Positions 1-7,805 of a stretch of DNA of 39,255 nucleotides are shown here, one piece after another. The number at the start of each line of letters is the position of its first letter. Position 1 is the first letter of the stretch. A program made the translations under genes and the position numbers. Under the pieces are notes generated by a model. That model did no database searches. It worked only from the letters and a program-made list of their open reading frames with translations, and had not been told where the DNA came from. The DNA comes from Gammaproteobacteria bacterium. Lineage in GTDB: Bacteria > Pseudomonadota > Gammaproteobacteria > Steroidobacterales > Steroidobacteraceae. The stretch is taken from NCBI GenBank assembly GCA_025357915.1, contig JANYLH010000053.1, forward strand, positions 1 through 39,255, given 5' to 3'.

Positions 1-453
1 CTGCGGACCGGCGCCGACCTCGCCTGGTACTGGCGCACCTCGCGCCGCACGCTGACTTACGTGCATATCACCGGCAATGCCGGCCATGCGCTCGATCTCG
101 ATCACTATTACCTGCTGGGCGGTGACAACGGCCTGCGCGGCTACCCGTTGCGCTACCAGATGGGCGATGCACGCGCCCAGTTCAAGATCGAGGAGCGCGT
201 CTACACCGACCGGTCGCTCTGGCGCCTGTTCAACATCGGCGGCGCGGTGTTCTTTGATGCCGGACGGACCTTTGGCAGCAATCCCGTCGGCGTGCCGCAA
301 CTGGGCTGGCTGCGCGACGTGGGCATCGGGCTGCGCCTCGGCAATGATCGCTCTTCGCTCGGCAACGTCATTCATATCGACATCGCCACACCGCTCAATG
401 GCGAGAACCTCAGCCGGTTGCAGTTCCTGGTGGACACGCAGGCGACTTTCTGA
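1..453 (+). CDS. Omp85/BamA-TamA-like outer-membrane protein, C-terminal part (5' truncated)
   Basis: The reading frame is open from base 1, so the gene starts outside the window; about 150 C-terminal residues are visible. They look like the last strands of an outer-membrane barrel: alternating polar/aromatic stretches, a 'GGDNGLRGYP' segment resembling the conserved (V/L)RG(F/Y) motif of the Omp85 superfamily (BamA, TamA, FhaC/ShlB), a following 'FFDAGRTFG' turn, and a terminal phenylalanine, the usual signal for recognition by the BAM complex. The family inserts or secretes proteins at the outer membrane, or occurs as stand-alone barrels. The missing N-terminus, where POTRA domains would be, prevents a choice among BamA-, TamA- and ShlB-like types. 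The gene converges on the acetolactate synthase gene. Confidence 0.75.
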   Translation: MRTGADLAWYWRTSRRTLTYVHITGNAGHALDLDHYYLLGGDNGLRGYPLRYQMGDARAQFKIEERVYTDRSLWRLFNIGGAVFFDAGRTFGSNPVGVPQLGWLRDVGIGLRLGNDRSSLGNVIHIDIATPLNGENLSRLQFLVDTQATF

Positions 454-528
454 TCCGGCGCGTACGGCACGCGCGGAGTCGGGCTCAGGAACGAGCGCTG
501 GTGTGAGCGATACCCGGTACCGGATGTG

Positions 529-546
529 GGCGCGCCGGTGCGCGCC
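529..546. terminator. GC hairpin between convergent genes
   Basis: Stem GGCGCG / CGCGCC with a six-base loop, directly after the stop codon of the minus-strand acetolactate synthase gene and about 75 bases past the stop of the outer-membrane protein gene. There is no T-run, so intrinsic termination is uncertain; it may only be a 3' end stabiliser. A 10-bp palindrome (CCGGTACCGG, 514-523) lies next to it. Confidence 0.35.
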
Positions 547-2394
547 TCAAAACATGCTTGATGGATCGATGTTCCCGCCATCCTTCGGATCGCGCGAGGG
601 AATGAACTCGCCGGTGATCATCGCCTCATACCCCTGGCCGGGCCCGACCATCGGGTAGACGCCGGCGTCCGGATCGATGATCACTTCGAGGAAGGCCGGC
701 CCCTTGAAGGCCAGGAACTCGGCGATTACCCCCGGCACGTCCTGCTTGCGATCGAGCCGGCGTGCGTAACGGAAACCGTCGGCCTGCGCCGCCTTGACGA
801 AGTCCTTCTTGTGGAGCGATTTATCGCTCCCGGACAGCCGCCCCTTGAAGAACAGCTTCTGCCATTGCTTGACCATGCCATCGCCGAAATTGTTGAGCAC
901 CACCACCTTGACCGGCAGGTCATAGGTGGTCGCGGTCTCGAGCTCGCCGATATTCATGCGAATGCTGGCGTCGCCGTCGATATCGATCACCAGGCACCCC
1001 GGGTTCGCGACTTGGGCGCCGATCGCCGCCGGCAGGCCGAACCCCATCGTGCCCATGCTGCCGGATGTGAGCCAGCGGCGTGGCGCGCCGAAATCGAACA
1101 TCTGCGCGGCCCACATCTGGTGCTGGCCGACACCGGTGGTGATGATGGCCGCGCCGCGCGTGTGGCGATTGATCTCTTCGATCAAATACTGTGGTTGCAC
1201 CAGCTCACCGGCACGCTGGTAATTCATTCCATAGCGCTGCTTGAGCGCCGCGAGATGCGCATGCCAGGGTCGGTAGTCGCGCTGCCGGGCGGCGCCCAGT
1301 ACGGCCGTGTTGAGCTGGCGCAGCGCCTCGGGCAGCAGCCCCACGTGGCTCCAGCGCGCATTCTTGACCTTGTTGATCTCGGCGCGGTCGATATCCAGAT
1401 GCGCGATGGTGCGCGCGGCGCGTGCGAACTTGTGCGGATTGCCGGCAACGCGATCGTCGAAGCGCGCACCGACGGCCAGCAGGAAATCGCAATCCTCGAC
1501 GGCGTAGTTCGCTGCGGCCACGCCGTGCATGCCGAGCATGTGCATCGCCAGGCGGTGTGTCGTGTCGATGCTGCCGATGCCCATGAGCGTCGTGACCACG
1601 GGAATGTCCAGCGTCTCGGCCAGGGCCGTGAGCGCGGTGGAAGCCGCACCGTTGATCACTCCGCCACCGGCGTAGATCAGCGGGCGATGCGCCTCGGACA
1701 GTAATTCGACGAACGCGGCCAGCTGCTCCGCGCTAAGCGTGCTGGCGGCGAGGGCGGCCGTGCGGCGCCGGTAACCGGGGATTGGCAGCGTGCCCGCACC
1801 GCGGAATTCGCCGGCCCAGTTCTGGACGTCCTTGGGGATGTCGACCACCACGGGACCGGGCCGGCCGCTGCGCGCGATCTCGAAGGCGGTGCGCATGGTC
1901 GCCTCGAGGCGCGTCGGATCGGTGACCAGGAATACGTGCTTGGCCACCGGACCCATGAGCGCCGCGACCGGAGCTTCCTGGAAGGCGTCGGTGCCGATCG
2001 CCGCGGTGGGCACCTGGCCACAGATGACAACGATCGGCACGGAATCCGCCATGCAGTCGCGCACCGGAGTAACGGTGTTGGTGGCGCCGGGGCCGGAAGT
2101 CACGAGGCATACACCCACGCGGCCGCTGGCGCGGGCGTAGCCGGCGGCCATGAACCCGGCGCCCTGCTCGTTGGCCGGGACGATCAGCGGCACTTCGCGC
2201 CCCCCATTGCGGCGCTGCGCCTCATTAAAGGTAAAGACGGCATCATAGGTCGGCAGGATCGCCCCGCCGCTATAGCCGAAGATCGCGGTGACGCCCTCGT
2301 CGGCGAGCACCTGGACGATCACCTCGGCCCCGCTCATGGCCTTGCCGGCCAGCGGGTGGCTTGCGGAACCAGCGTGGGGCGCGGCGTCTTCCAT
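547..2394 (-). CDS. ilvB: Acetolactate synthase, large (catalytic) subunit
   Basis: 615 residues, a normal length for the biosynthetic enzyme, which condenses two pyruvates to 2-acetolactate (valine/leucine route) or pyruvate and 2-oxobutyrate (isoleucine route) with ThDP, Mg2+ and FAD. Visible features: the N-terminal 'GYSGGAILP' segment, 'PANEQGAGFMAAGYARASG' with the glutamate that activates ThDP, 'GPGATN', and the C-terminal ThDP-binding block from 'GDASIRMN' to 'VVLNN', followed by 'GMVKQWQKLFF'. Start at the ATG at 2394; an ATG 19 codons in is an alternative. The gene is not co-linear with its small subunit: that gene lies upstream on the opposite strand, about 90 bp away. ilvI would be an equally valid name. 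Confidence 0.95.
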   Translation of the reverse strand: MEDAAPHAGSASHPLAGKAMSGAEVIVQVLADEGVTAIFGYSGGAILPTYDAVFTFNEAQRRNGGREVPLIVPANEQGAGFMAAGYARASGRVGVCLVTSGPGATNTVTPVRDCMADSVPIVVICGQVPTAAIGTDAFQEAPVAALMGPVAKHVFLVTDPTRLEATMRTAFEIARSGRPGPVVVDIPKDVQNWAGEFRGAGTLPIPGYRRRTAALAASTLSAEQLAAFVELLSEAHRPLIYAGGGVINGAASTALTALAETLDIPVVTTLMGIGSIDTTHRLAMHMLGMHGVAAANYAVEDCDFLLAVGARFDDRVAGNPHKFARAARTIAHLDIDRAEINKVKNARWSHVGLLPEALRQLNTAVLGAARQRDYRPWHAHLAALKQRYGMNYQRAGELVQPQYLIEEINRHTRGAAIITTGVGQHQMWAAQMFDFGAPRRWLTSGSMGTMGFGLPAAIGAQVANPGCLVIDIDGDASIRMNIGELETATTYDLPVKVVVLNNFGDGMVKQWQKLFFKGRLSGSDKSLHKKDFVKAAQADGFRYARRLDRKQDVPGVIAEFLAFKGPAFLEVIIDPDAGVYPMVGPGQGYEAMITGEFIPSRDPKDGGNIDPSSMF

Positions 2395-2485
2395 GCGGAA
2401 AGCCTAACAGCTAGTCACGCCCGCACATAATTCGGCTATTCTTCAGGCTCCGGACCCGGATTTCCTGGCGGCAACCGTGAAGGCA

Positions 2486-2992
2486 ATGCGTCACATCATC
2501 GGCATACTCCTGCAAAACGAGGCGGGTGCGCTCGGGCGGGTTGCCGGCATGTTCTCCAGCCGCGGCTATAACATCGAATCCCTGTCGGTGGCCCCCACCG
2601 ATGACCCGACGGTGTCGCGCCTGACGCTGGTCACCACCGGGTCGGACGCCGTGATCCTGCAGATCGCCAACCAGCTCAACAAGCTCATTGACGTGGTGCG
2701 CGTCGATGACATGACGCGCGGCGAGCACCTGGAGCGCGAGCTGGTGCTGGCCAAGCTGCGGGTCGACCCGGCGCGGCGCGACGCGTTGCGCGGCTACGTG
2801 GTGCGCACCGGCGGCCGCGTGCTCGACCCCTCAACCGACAGTTTCATAGTCGAACTGCTGGGGAGCGAGGCCGAGGTCAGCGGCTTCATGCGTGAAGTCG
2901 CGACCCATGGCGAGCTGCTCGAGGTGGTGCGGAGCGGCGCGCTCGGCATCAGCCGCACTGCCCGCGCGCTGCGGCTGGTCGAACCAGCCTAG
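2486..2992 (+). CDS. ilvH: Acetolactate synthase, small (regulatory) subunit
   Basis: 168 residues from the ATG at 2486. The N-terminal ACT domain ('RHIIGILLQNEAGALGRVAGMFSSRGYNIESL') is nearly the textbook IlvH/IlvN sequence and carries the valine feedback site; the second half matches the C-terminal domain of the family. It binds and activates the catalytic subunit and confers branched-chain amino-acid control. A GTG at 2477 in the same frame is an alternative start; neither has a strong ribosome-binding site, and 2486 was chosen because it aligns with the usual 'MRxI' start. It diverges from the large-subunit gene, so the two subunits must be transcribed separately. It ends 3 bp before the stop of the convergent PII gene. 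Confidence 0.95.
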   Translation: MRHIIGILLQNEAGALGRVAGMFSSRGYNIESLSVAPTDDPTVSRLTLVTTGSDAVILQIANQLNKLIDVVRVDDMTRGEHLERELVLAKLRVDPARRDALRGYVVRTGGRVLDPSTDSFIVELLGSEAEVSGFMREVATHGELLEVVRSGALGISRTARALRLVEPA

Positions 2993-2995
2993 GGG

Positions 2996-3424
<429 letters not shown>

Positions 3425-3457
3425 TCACGGTTACGCGGCCCGGATGGGCGGATCGCG

Positions 3458-3472
3458 GCACCATTTTGGCGC
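3458..3472 (-). promoter_or_regulatory. Putative NtrC-binding site
   Basis: The minus strand reads GCGCCAAAATGGTGC, against the NtrC dyad GCACC-N5-GGTGC: one half-site is exact, the other has one mismatch, and the five-base A/T-rich centre fits. It is centred about 95 bases upstream of the predicted start of the sigma-54 promoter, a normal enhancer distance. A second site, often present, was not found. Confidence 0.55.
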
Positions 3473-3531
3473 GCGGCGCGACGTGCCCTGCCCGCGCTTG
3501 GTGCGCGGCCCGCCGCCCGGCACGTGGCTCG

Positions 3532-5895
3532 CTAGGCGGGACGGCCGCGCAGGCTCGTGAGCCGGCCTGCTTCCTCGGCGCGGCTCAGGGTATTCGCCAG
3601 TTGCCGGCGCTGTGCACGCGTCCATTCGGCCACCGCGGCGACCGGCATGGGACGGCTGATGTAGTAGCCCTGCGCCAGGTCACAACCGAGGCGCAGGAGC
3701 GAGGCCCAGACTTCCGGAGTCTCGATGCCCTCGGCCACGACCTTGAGCCCGAGGCTGTGGCCGAGCTCGATGGTGGTGCGCACGATGGCCAGGTTGCTGG
3801 CCGATCGCTCGAGATTCATGACGAAGGCGCGGTCGATCTTCAGCTCGTCGACCGGGAGCGCATGCAGCTGCGCGAGGCTCGAATGGCCGGTGCCGAAGTC
3901 GTCGATCGCGAAGCGTACCCCCGCGGTACGCAGCTGCTGCATCACCTGTGCCGCGAGCTGCGGCTCGCGCATGATCGTGCTTTCGGTTACTTCGAGCAGC
4001 AGCCGGGTGGCCGGCACCGCGTGTTTCTGCAGCAGTGCCAGCACACGCGAGGGCAGGCCACCGTCCGCGAAGTCAGCCGCGGAGAGATTCACCGCGACCT
4101 CGAAATCCAGCCCCGCGCGCTGCCACGCACCCAGCTGCGCGATGGCATTGTCGAGCACCCAGCGCGACAGGTCCGGCAGCACCGAGGCGCGCTCGGCCAG
4201 CGGAATGAACTCGGCGGGGGAAATATTGCCCAGCGTCGGGTGCGCCCAACGCAGCAGCGCTTCAAAGGCGACCGGCGCGCGGTCGGTCATGTTCACGAGC
4301 GGCTGGTAGTGGAGCGAGAGACCGTCGCCGCCGAGCGCGCGGCGCAGCTCCGACACCAGCAGCACGCGGCGGCGGTGATCGGCATCGTGCGAGGGCTGGT
4401 AGACCACCGCGATGGTCGATTGCTCCTTGGCCTGGAGCAGCGCGACGTCAGCCTGCCGCAGCAGATCGTCCACCATCACCTGCGGCACGCGCCATTCGCT
4501 GATGCCTGCGCGGATATCGACGCTGAGACGCACCTCACCGAGGTCGACGCCGGCGCGCCACTCATCAGCCAGCACCAGCAGGCGGTGCAGCAGTTCGGTA
4601 TCGTGGAGCGGCGCGGTGACCACGAACTGGTCGGCGCCCACGCGCGCGCAGGGGGAATCTTCGCCACTCATGGCGAGCAGGCGCGCGGCGAGCTCCTTCA
4701 ATAGCCTGTTGCCCGCCTGGTAACCCACCGAGGCGTTGATATCGCGGAATCGGTGGATGTCGAGCAGCGCCACGCTCAGCTGCGCGGCTGCCGGCAGAGC
4801 CGCCAGGCGCTCGCGCAGGCCTTCACGGTTGGCAAGCCCGGTGAGCGCATCGTGCATGGCCTGCTTGACAATCTGCGCTTCGCGCTCGCGGATACCTTCC
4901 TGCATCGAGTTGAAAGTGCCGGCGAGCCGCTGGAATTCCTCGCCACCATTTACCGTGATGTTGTCGCAGTAATAGCCGCGCTCGATCTGGCGCGCGGCCG
5001 TGACCAGCACGCCGAGCGGCCGCACGGCGCTGCGGCCGGCCAGCACCGCGACCACGATCGCGCCCAGGAGCGCCGCGCCGCCGATGAGCAGCAGCGCAAA
5101 TCGCATCTCACGAAACTGCGCCATGGCGGCCACTTGCGAACGCTGCACCACGAGCACCAGCGAGCCCGACTGTGCGCGCAGCGGCGCGCTGAGCGTCAGG
5201 AACTGCTGCCCGGCGAGCGTCGACAGCGCCGGCAGGTTGGCGCCCAGGCTCGAGGGCGGCCGCGCTGCGAGCTGTTGGGCGGTTCCCGGGTCCAGCGTGG
5301 AGATGGTGCCGCTGGTGCCCATCGGCTCGCGATAGATGAAACTGACGTCGGTTCCGGCGAGCGCGGCGAGTTGCTGTGCCAGCGGCCGGTCCAGCGCGAA
5401 TCCGAACGCCACCCAGGCAATGACATTCGGCGCACGGAGCGGTGCGAACACGATCTGGTAGGGTCGGCCGCCGACCAGCGCGAAAGGCGCAGCCGCGCCT
5501 TCGGCTGGCAGGCGCAGGCCTGCCCCGGCCTGGAGTGCGAGTTCGCGCGTGGTCGAGGTCAGCACGCGTCCGTCTGGTGCATAGAGCACCGCCAGGTCGG
5601 CGCCGACGCGTCCGGCATGGTTGTCGAGTGCCGACTGCATCGTCGGCTGGTCGGCGGTCGCCACCGCTGAACGGAACGCAAAATCGGCGACCAACACATC
5701 GGTTGCCGCGCGCAGGAGCCGCGCGCGCACGGCGAGGGTGCGATCAAGCATGGCGCGCGTCGCGGTAAGCTGGCGCGCGGATTCGGTGCGTACGGTACTG
5801 CGGACCGAGACCAAAGTGAGCACGATCGTCACACCCTGGGCAAGCACCACCAGGGAGACGATCAGAATGAGCAGTCGGTTCTTGAAGCTGGTCAA
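3532..5895 (-). CDS. Membrane sensor with HAMP, degenerate GGDEF and intact EAL domain (predicted c-di-GMP phosphodiesterase)
   Basis: 787 residues from a proposed TTG start at 5895; the frame is open further but would then run antisense through the neighbouring cupredoxin gene. Order: TM helix (about 8-28), periplasmic sensor region of about 235 residues, second TM helix (about 265-290), HAMP-like linker, GGDEF domain, EAL domain. The GGDEF signature is 'GADQF' near residue 422, losing the second Gly and the Glu, so cyclase activity is unlikely. The EAL domain has 'EALLRW', 'EVTES', 'DDFGTG', 'AEGIET' and 'QGYYISRP', so the metal- and substrate-binding residues of an active phosphodiesterase appear present. 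Inferred role: lowering c-di-GMP in response to a periplasmic signal, possibly linked to the divergent cupredoxin/barrel pair. Confidence 0.88.
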   Translation of the reverse strand: MTSFKNRLLILIVSLVVLAQGVTIVLTLVSVRSTVRTESARQLTATRAMLDRTLAVRARLLRAATDVLVADFAFRSAVATADQPTMQSALDNHAGRVGADLAVLYAPDGRVLTSTTRELALQAGAGLRLPAEGAAAPFALVGGRPYQIVFAPLRAPNVIAWVAFGFALDRPLAQQLAALAGTDVSFIYREPMGTSGTISTLDPGTAQQLAARPPSSLGANLPALSTLAGQQFLTLSAPLRAQSGSLVLVVQRSQVAAMAQFREMRFALLLIGGAALLGAIVVAVLAGRSAVRPLGVLVTAARQIERGYYCDNITVNGGEEFQRLAGTFNSMQEGIREREAQIVKQAMHDALTGLANREGLRERLAALPAAAQLSVALLDIHRFRDINASVGYQAGNRLLKELAARLLAMSGEDSPCARVGADQFVVTAPLHDTELLHRLLVLADEWRAGVDLGEVRLSVDIRAGISEWRVPQVMVDDLLRQADVALLQAKEQSTIAVVYQPSHDADHRRRVLLVSELRRALGGDGLSLHYQPLVNMTDRAPVAFEALLRWAHPTLGNISPAEFIPLAERASVLPDLSRWVLDNAIAQLGAWQRAGLDFEVAVNLSAADFADGGLPSRVLALLQKHAVPATRLLLEVTESTIMREPQLAAQVMQQLRTAGVRFAIDDFGTGHSSLAQLHALPVDELKIDRAFVMNLERSASNLAIVRTTIELGHSLGLKVVAEGIETPEVWASLLRLGCDLAQGYYISRPMPVAAVAEWTRAQRRQLANTLSRAEEAGRLTSLRGRPA

Positions 5896-5922
5896 CTTCA
5901 GGCGCTCTAATCCGCAGTAATT

Positions 5923-6594
5923 ATGGATAGTAGAAGCGCGCTGCTTGTCGCTTGTGTGATCGGTTGCACGGTTTTGGCCGCGCCGCGCCCGGCGTCCGCC
6001 GCATCGGCGCTGTCGGTCACGGTCACCGGCGCCGATGGCCGGCCGGTGGAGGGCGCCGTGGTCATCGCCGAACCGGTGGGCGGCGCGCCGAAGGCCCCGG
6101 CCGGGCAGAAGGCGGTCATGGACCAGCGCAACCTCATGTTCGTGCCGGATGTGCTCGTTGTGCAGACCGGCACCGCGGTCGACTTCCCCAACAGCGACCA
6201 GGTGCGTCACCAGGTCTACTCGTTTTCCGGCGCGAAGAGCTTCCAGCTCGCGCTCTATGCCGGGCGCGCGCACGCGCCTGTGGTCTTCGACAAAGCCGGA
6301 CTCGTGACCCTGGGCTGCAACATTCACGACAGCATGCTGGGCTACATCTGGGTCACCGATTCGCCCTGGTTCGGTCGCACCGGCGCCGACGGAACGCTGG
6401 CCTTGCGTGAATTGGCGCCTGGCGACTACACGGTGCGCGTCTGGCACGCGCTGCTCGACGAATCCGGCCCGCAACTGGAACTACACCTGAAGCTCGGCGA
6501 AGGCACGGCGGGTACCGCGAGTTTTCGCCTCAAGCGGCCGCTGCGCGCGCCGCTGCACAACCACGGAGCGGACAAGAAATGGGAAGACTACTAG
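5923..6594 (+). CDS. Periplasmic cupredoxin-like protein ('methylamine utilization protein' type)
   Basis: 223 residues with a signal peptide ending near residue 26 ('ASA'). The fold resembles plastocyanin-type copper proteins: a His at 96 in 'DQVRHQVYSF', then Cys132, His135 and Met138 in 'GCNIHDSM', giving the His-Cys-His-Met ligand set of a type 1 copper site, although the Cys-to-Met loop is shorter than in plastocyanin or pseudoazurin. The C-terminal half ('LPGDY' type turn, 'VRVWHALL') resembles a carboxypeptidase-regulatory/Ig-like beta domain. Proteins of this kind are often named after methylamine utilization, but no methylamine dehydrogenase genes lie nearby, so that role is not supported. 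It overlaps the next gene by 16 bp and is divergent, 27 bp away, from the EAL protein gene. Confidence 0.75.
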   Translation: MDSRSALLVACVIGCTVLAAPRPASAASALSVTVTGADGRPVEGAVVIAEPVGGAPKAPAGQKAVMDQRNLMFVPDVLVVQTGTAVDFPNSDQVRHQVYSFSGAKSFQLALYAGRAHAPVVFDKAGLVTLGCNIHDSMLGYIWVTDSPWFGRTGADGTLALRELAPGDYTVRVWHALLDESGPQLELHLKLGEGTAGTASFRLKRPLRAPLHNHGADKKWEDY

Positions 6595-7796
6595 TCGCGA
6601 TCTGCACCGGTGCGGCGTTGCTGCTGGCGCGCGCGGCGCCGGCCTACGAGTTCGACCTCAGTGTCGACCTGCGCGCCGTCAGCAGCGACGCTACGCTCTC
6701 GCGCCTCAACGGTGGCTTTGACAAGCTGCGCTATGACGGCGACCACGATGGCCTGCGCCTCGGTTATGTGCGGCTCGGCTACCGGGTTGACGTGACGCAG
6801 ACGCTGCGGGTGACCGCCGAGGGCGTCGCCTACGGCGACCACGACGTCAATCCCCTTGACCTGACCGAGCTGTTCGCCGACTGGCGGCCGATTCCGTCAT
6901 CCGCCTGGCGCTCGCGAATTAAGGTCGGTGCTTTCTATCCGGAAATTTCGCTTGAGAACCGCATGCGCGGCTGGCGTTCGCCCTACACGCTGTCGTCCTC
7001 GGCGATCAACACCTGGGTCGGCGAGGAACTGCGGACCATCGGCGCAGAATACAGCCTTGACTGGCTGGGCCGCAGCAACGGCCACGCGCTCGACGTCACG
7101 TTCAATGCCGCACTCTACGGTTGGAACGATCCGGCCGGCACGGTGCTGGCCTCTTATGGCTGGGGTCTGCATGACCGCCAAAGCACATTGTTCGGCCGAT
7201 TCGCCAATCACAGTCCGTCGCCACGCACGGTGTTTTACGACGAGATTGACCAGCGCGCCGGCTACTACGCGGGCCTCACCGCCAACTATCGCGGCCTCGT
7301 CGAAGCGCGCGTACTCCACTATGACAACCGCGCCAACCTGGCAGCCACCGCGGACAAGATCCAAGACGACGCTTGGCTGACGTATTTCGACAGCCTCGGG
7401 CTGCGCGCCACGCCCAATGCCGGCTGGACCCTGATCGCGCAATGGCTTCATGGCCGCACCTACATCGACGTCTATTTGCCGAACAACGCCTGGAGCTATG
7501 ACGCCGAGTTCCTGCTGGCGAGCTGGAAGCGGGGGACTACGCGTTACTCGGCGCGCTACGATCGGTTCATGACACAGCAGACGTCCAGCAATTTCGCCCA
7601 GTACATCGGCGGCCTCTACCTGGGCGACCGCGGCCACGCCTGGACGTTCTCCTGCAACCGCCAGATCAACGATCACTGGAACGTGGCGCTCGAGGGCATC
7701 AGCGTGAGCAGCTACGTCGCGCAACGCGCCCTGATCGGCGCGCCGGACCAGGCGAGTGAACGCCAGTGGCAACTGGCCGTGCGTTACGACCGCTAG
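6579..7796 (+). CDS. Predicted outer-membrane beta-barrel protein, function unknown
   Basis: 405 residues. A signal peptide ('LLVAICTGAALLLARAAPAYE') is followed by a body rich in Tyr/Trp and alternating hydrophobic residues, with repeated hairpin-like strands ('GLRLGYVRLGYRVDVTQTLRVTAEG', 'HALDVTFNAALYGW', 'WQLAVRYDR'), as expected for a porin-like barrel of about 14-18 strands; the exact family was not recognised. The last residue is Arg rather than Phe, but the final strand has the barrel pattern. It is translationally coupled to the cupredoxin-like gene (16-bp overlap, GGAG upstream of its ATG). Inference: the two form an envelope pair. It ends 9 bp from the stop of the convergent pyruvate carboxylase gene. 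Confidence 0.7.
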   Translation: MGRLLVAICTGAALLLARAAPAYEFDLSVDLRAVSSDATLSRLNGGFDKLRYDGDHDGLRLGYVRLGYRVDVTQTLRVTAEGVAYGDHDVNPLDLTELFADWRPIPSSAWRSRIKVGAFYPEISLENRMRGWRSPYTLSSSAINTWVGEELRTIGAEYSLDWLGRSNGHALDVTFNAALYGWNDPAGTVLASYGWGLHDRQSTLFGRFANHSPSPRTVFYDEIDQRAGYYAGLTANYRGLVEARVLHYDNRANLAATADKIQDDAWLTYFDSLGLRATPNAGWTLIAQWLHGRTYIDVYLPNNAWSYDAEFLLASWKRGTTRYSARYDRFMTQQTSSNFAQYIGGLYLGDRGHAWTFSCNRQINDHWNVALEGISVSSYVAQRALIGAPDQASERQWQLAVRYDR

Positions 7797-7805
7797 GCGG
7801 TGCCG

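Noticed and set aside
5896-6474. N-terminal extension of the EAL protein
   Set aside because: The extra 190 or so residues would precede the first TM helix, match no domain, and lie wholly antisense to the cupredoxin-like gene.
5923-6594. True methylamine utilization role
   Set aside because: The family label is common, but no mau or other amine-dehydrogenase gene is present in the window.
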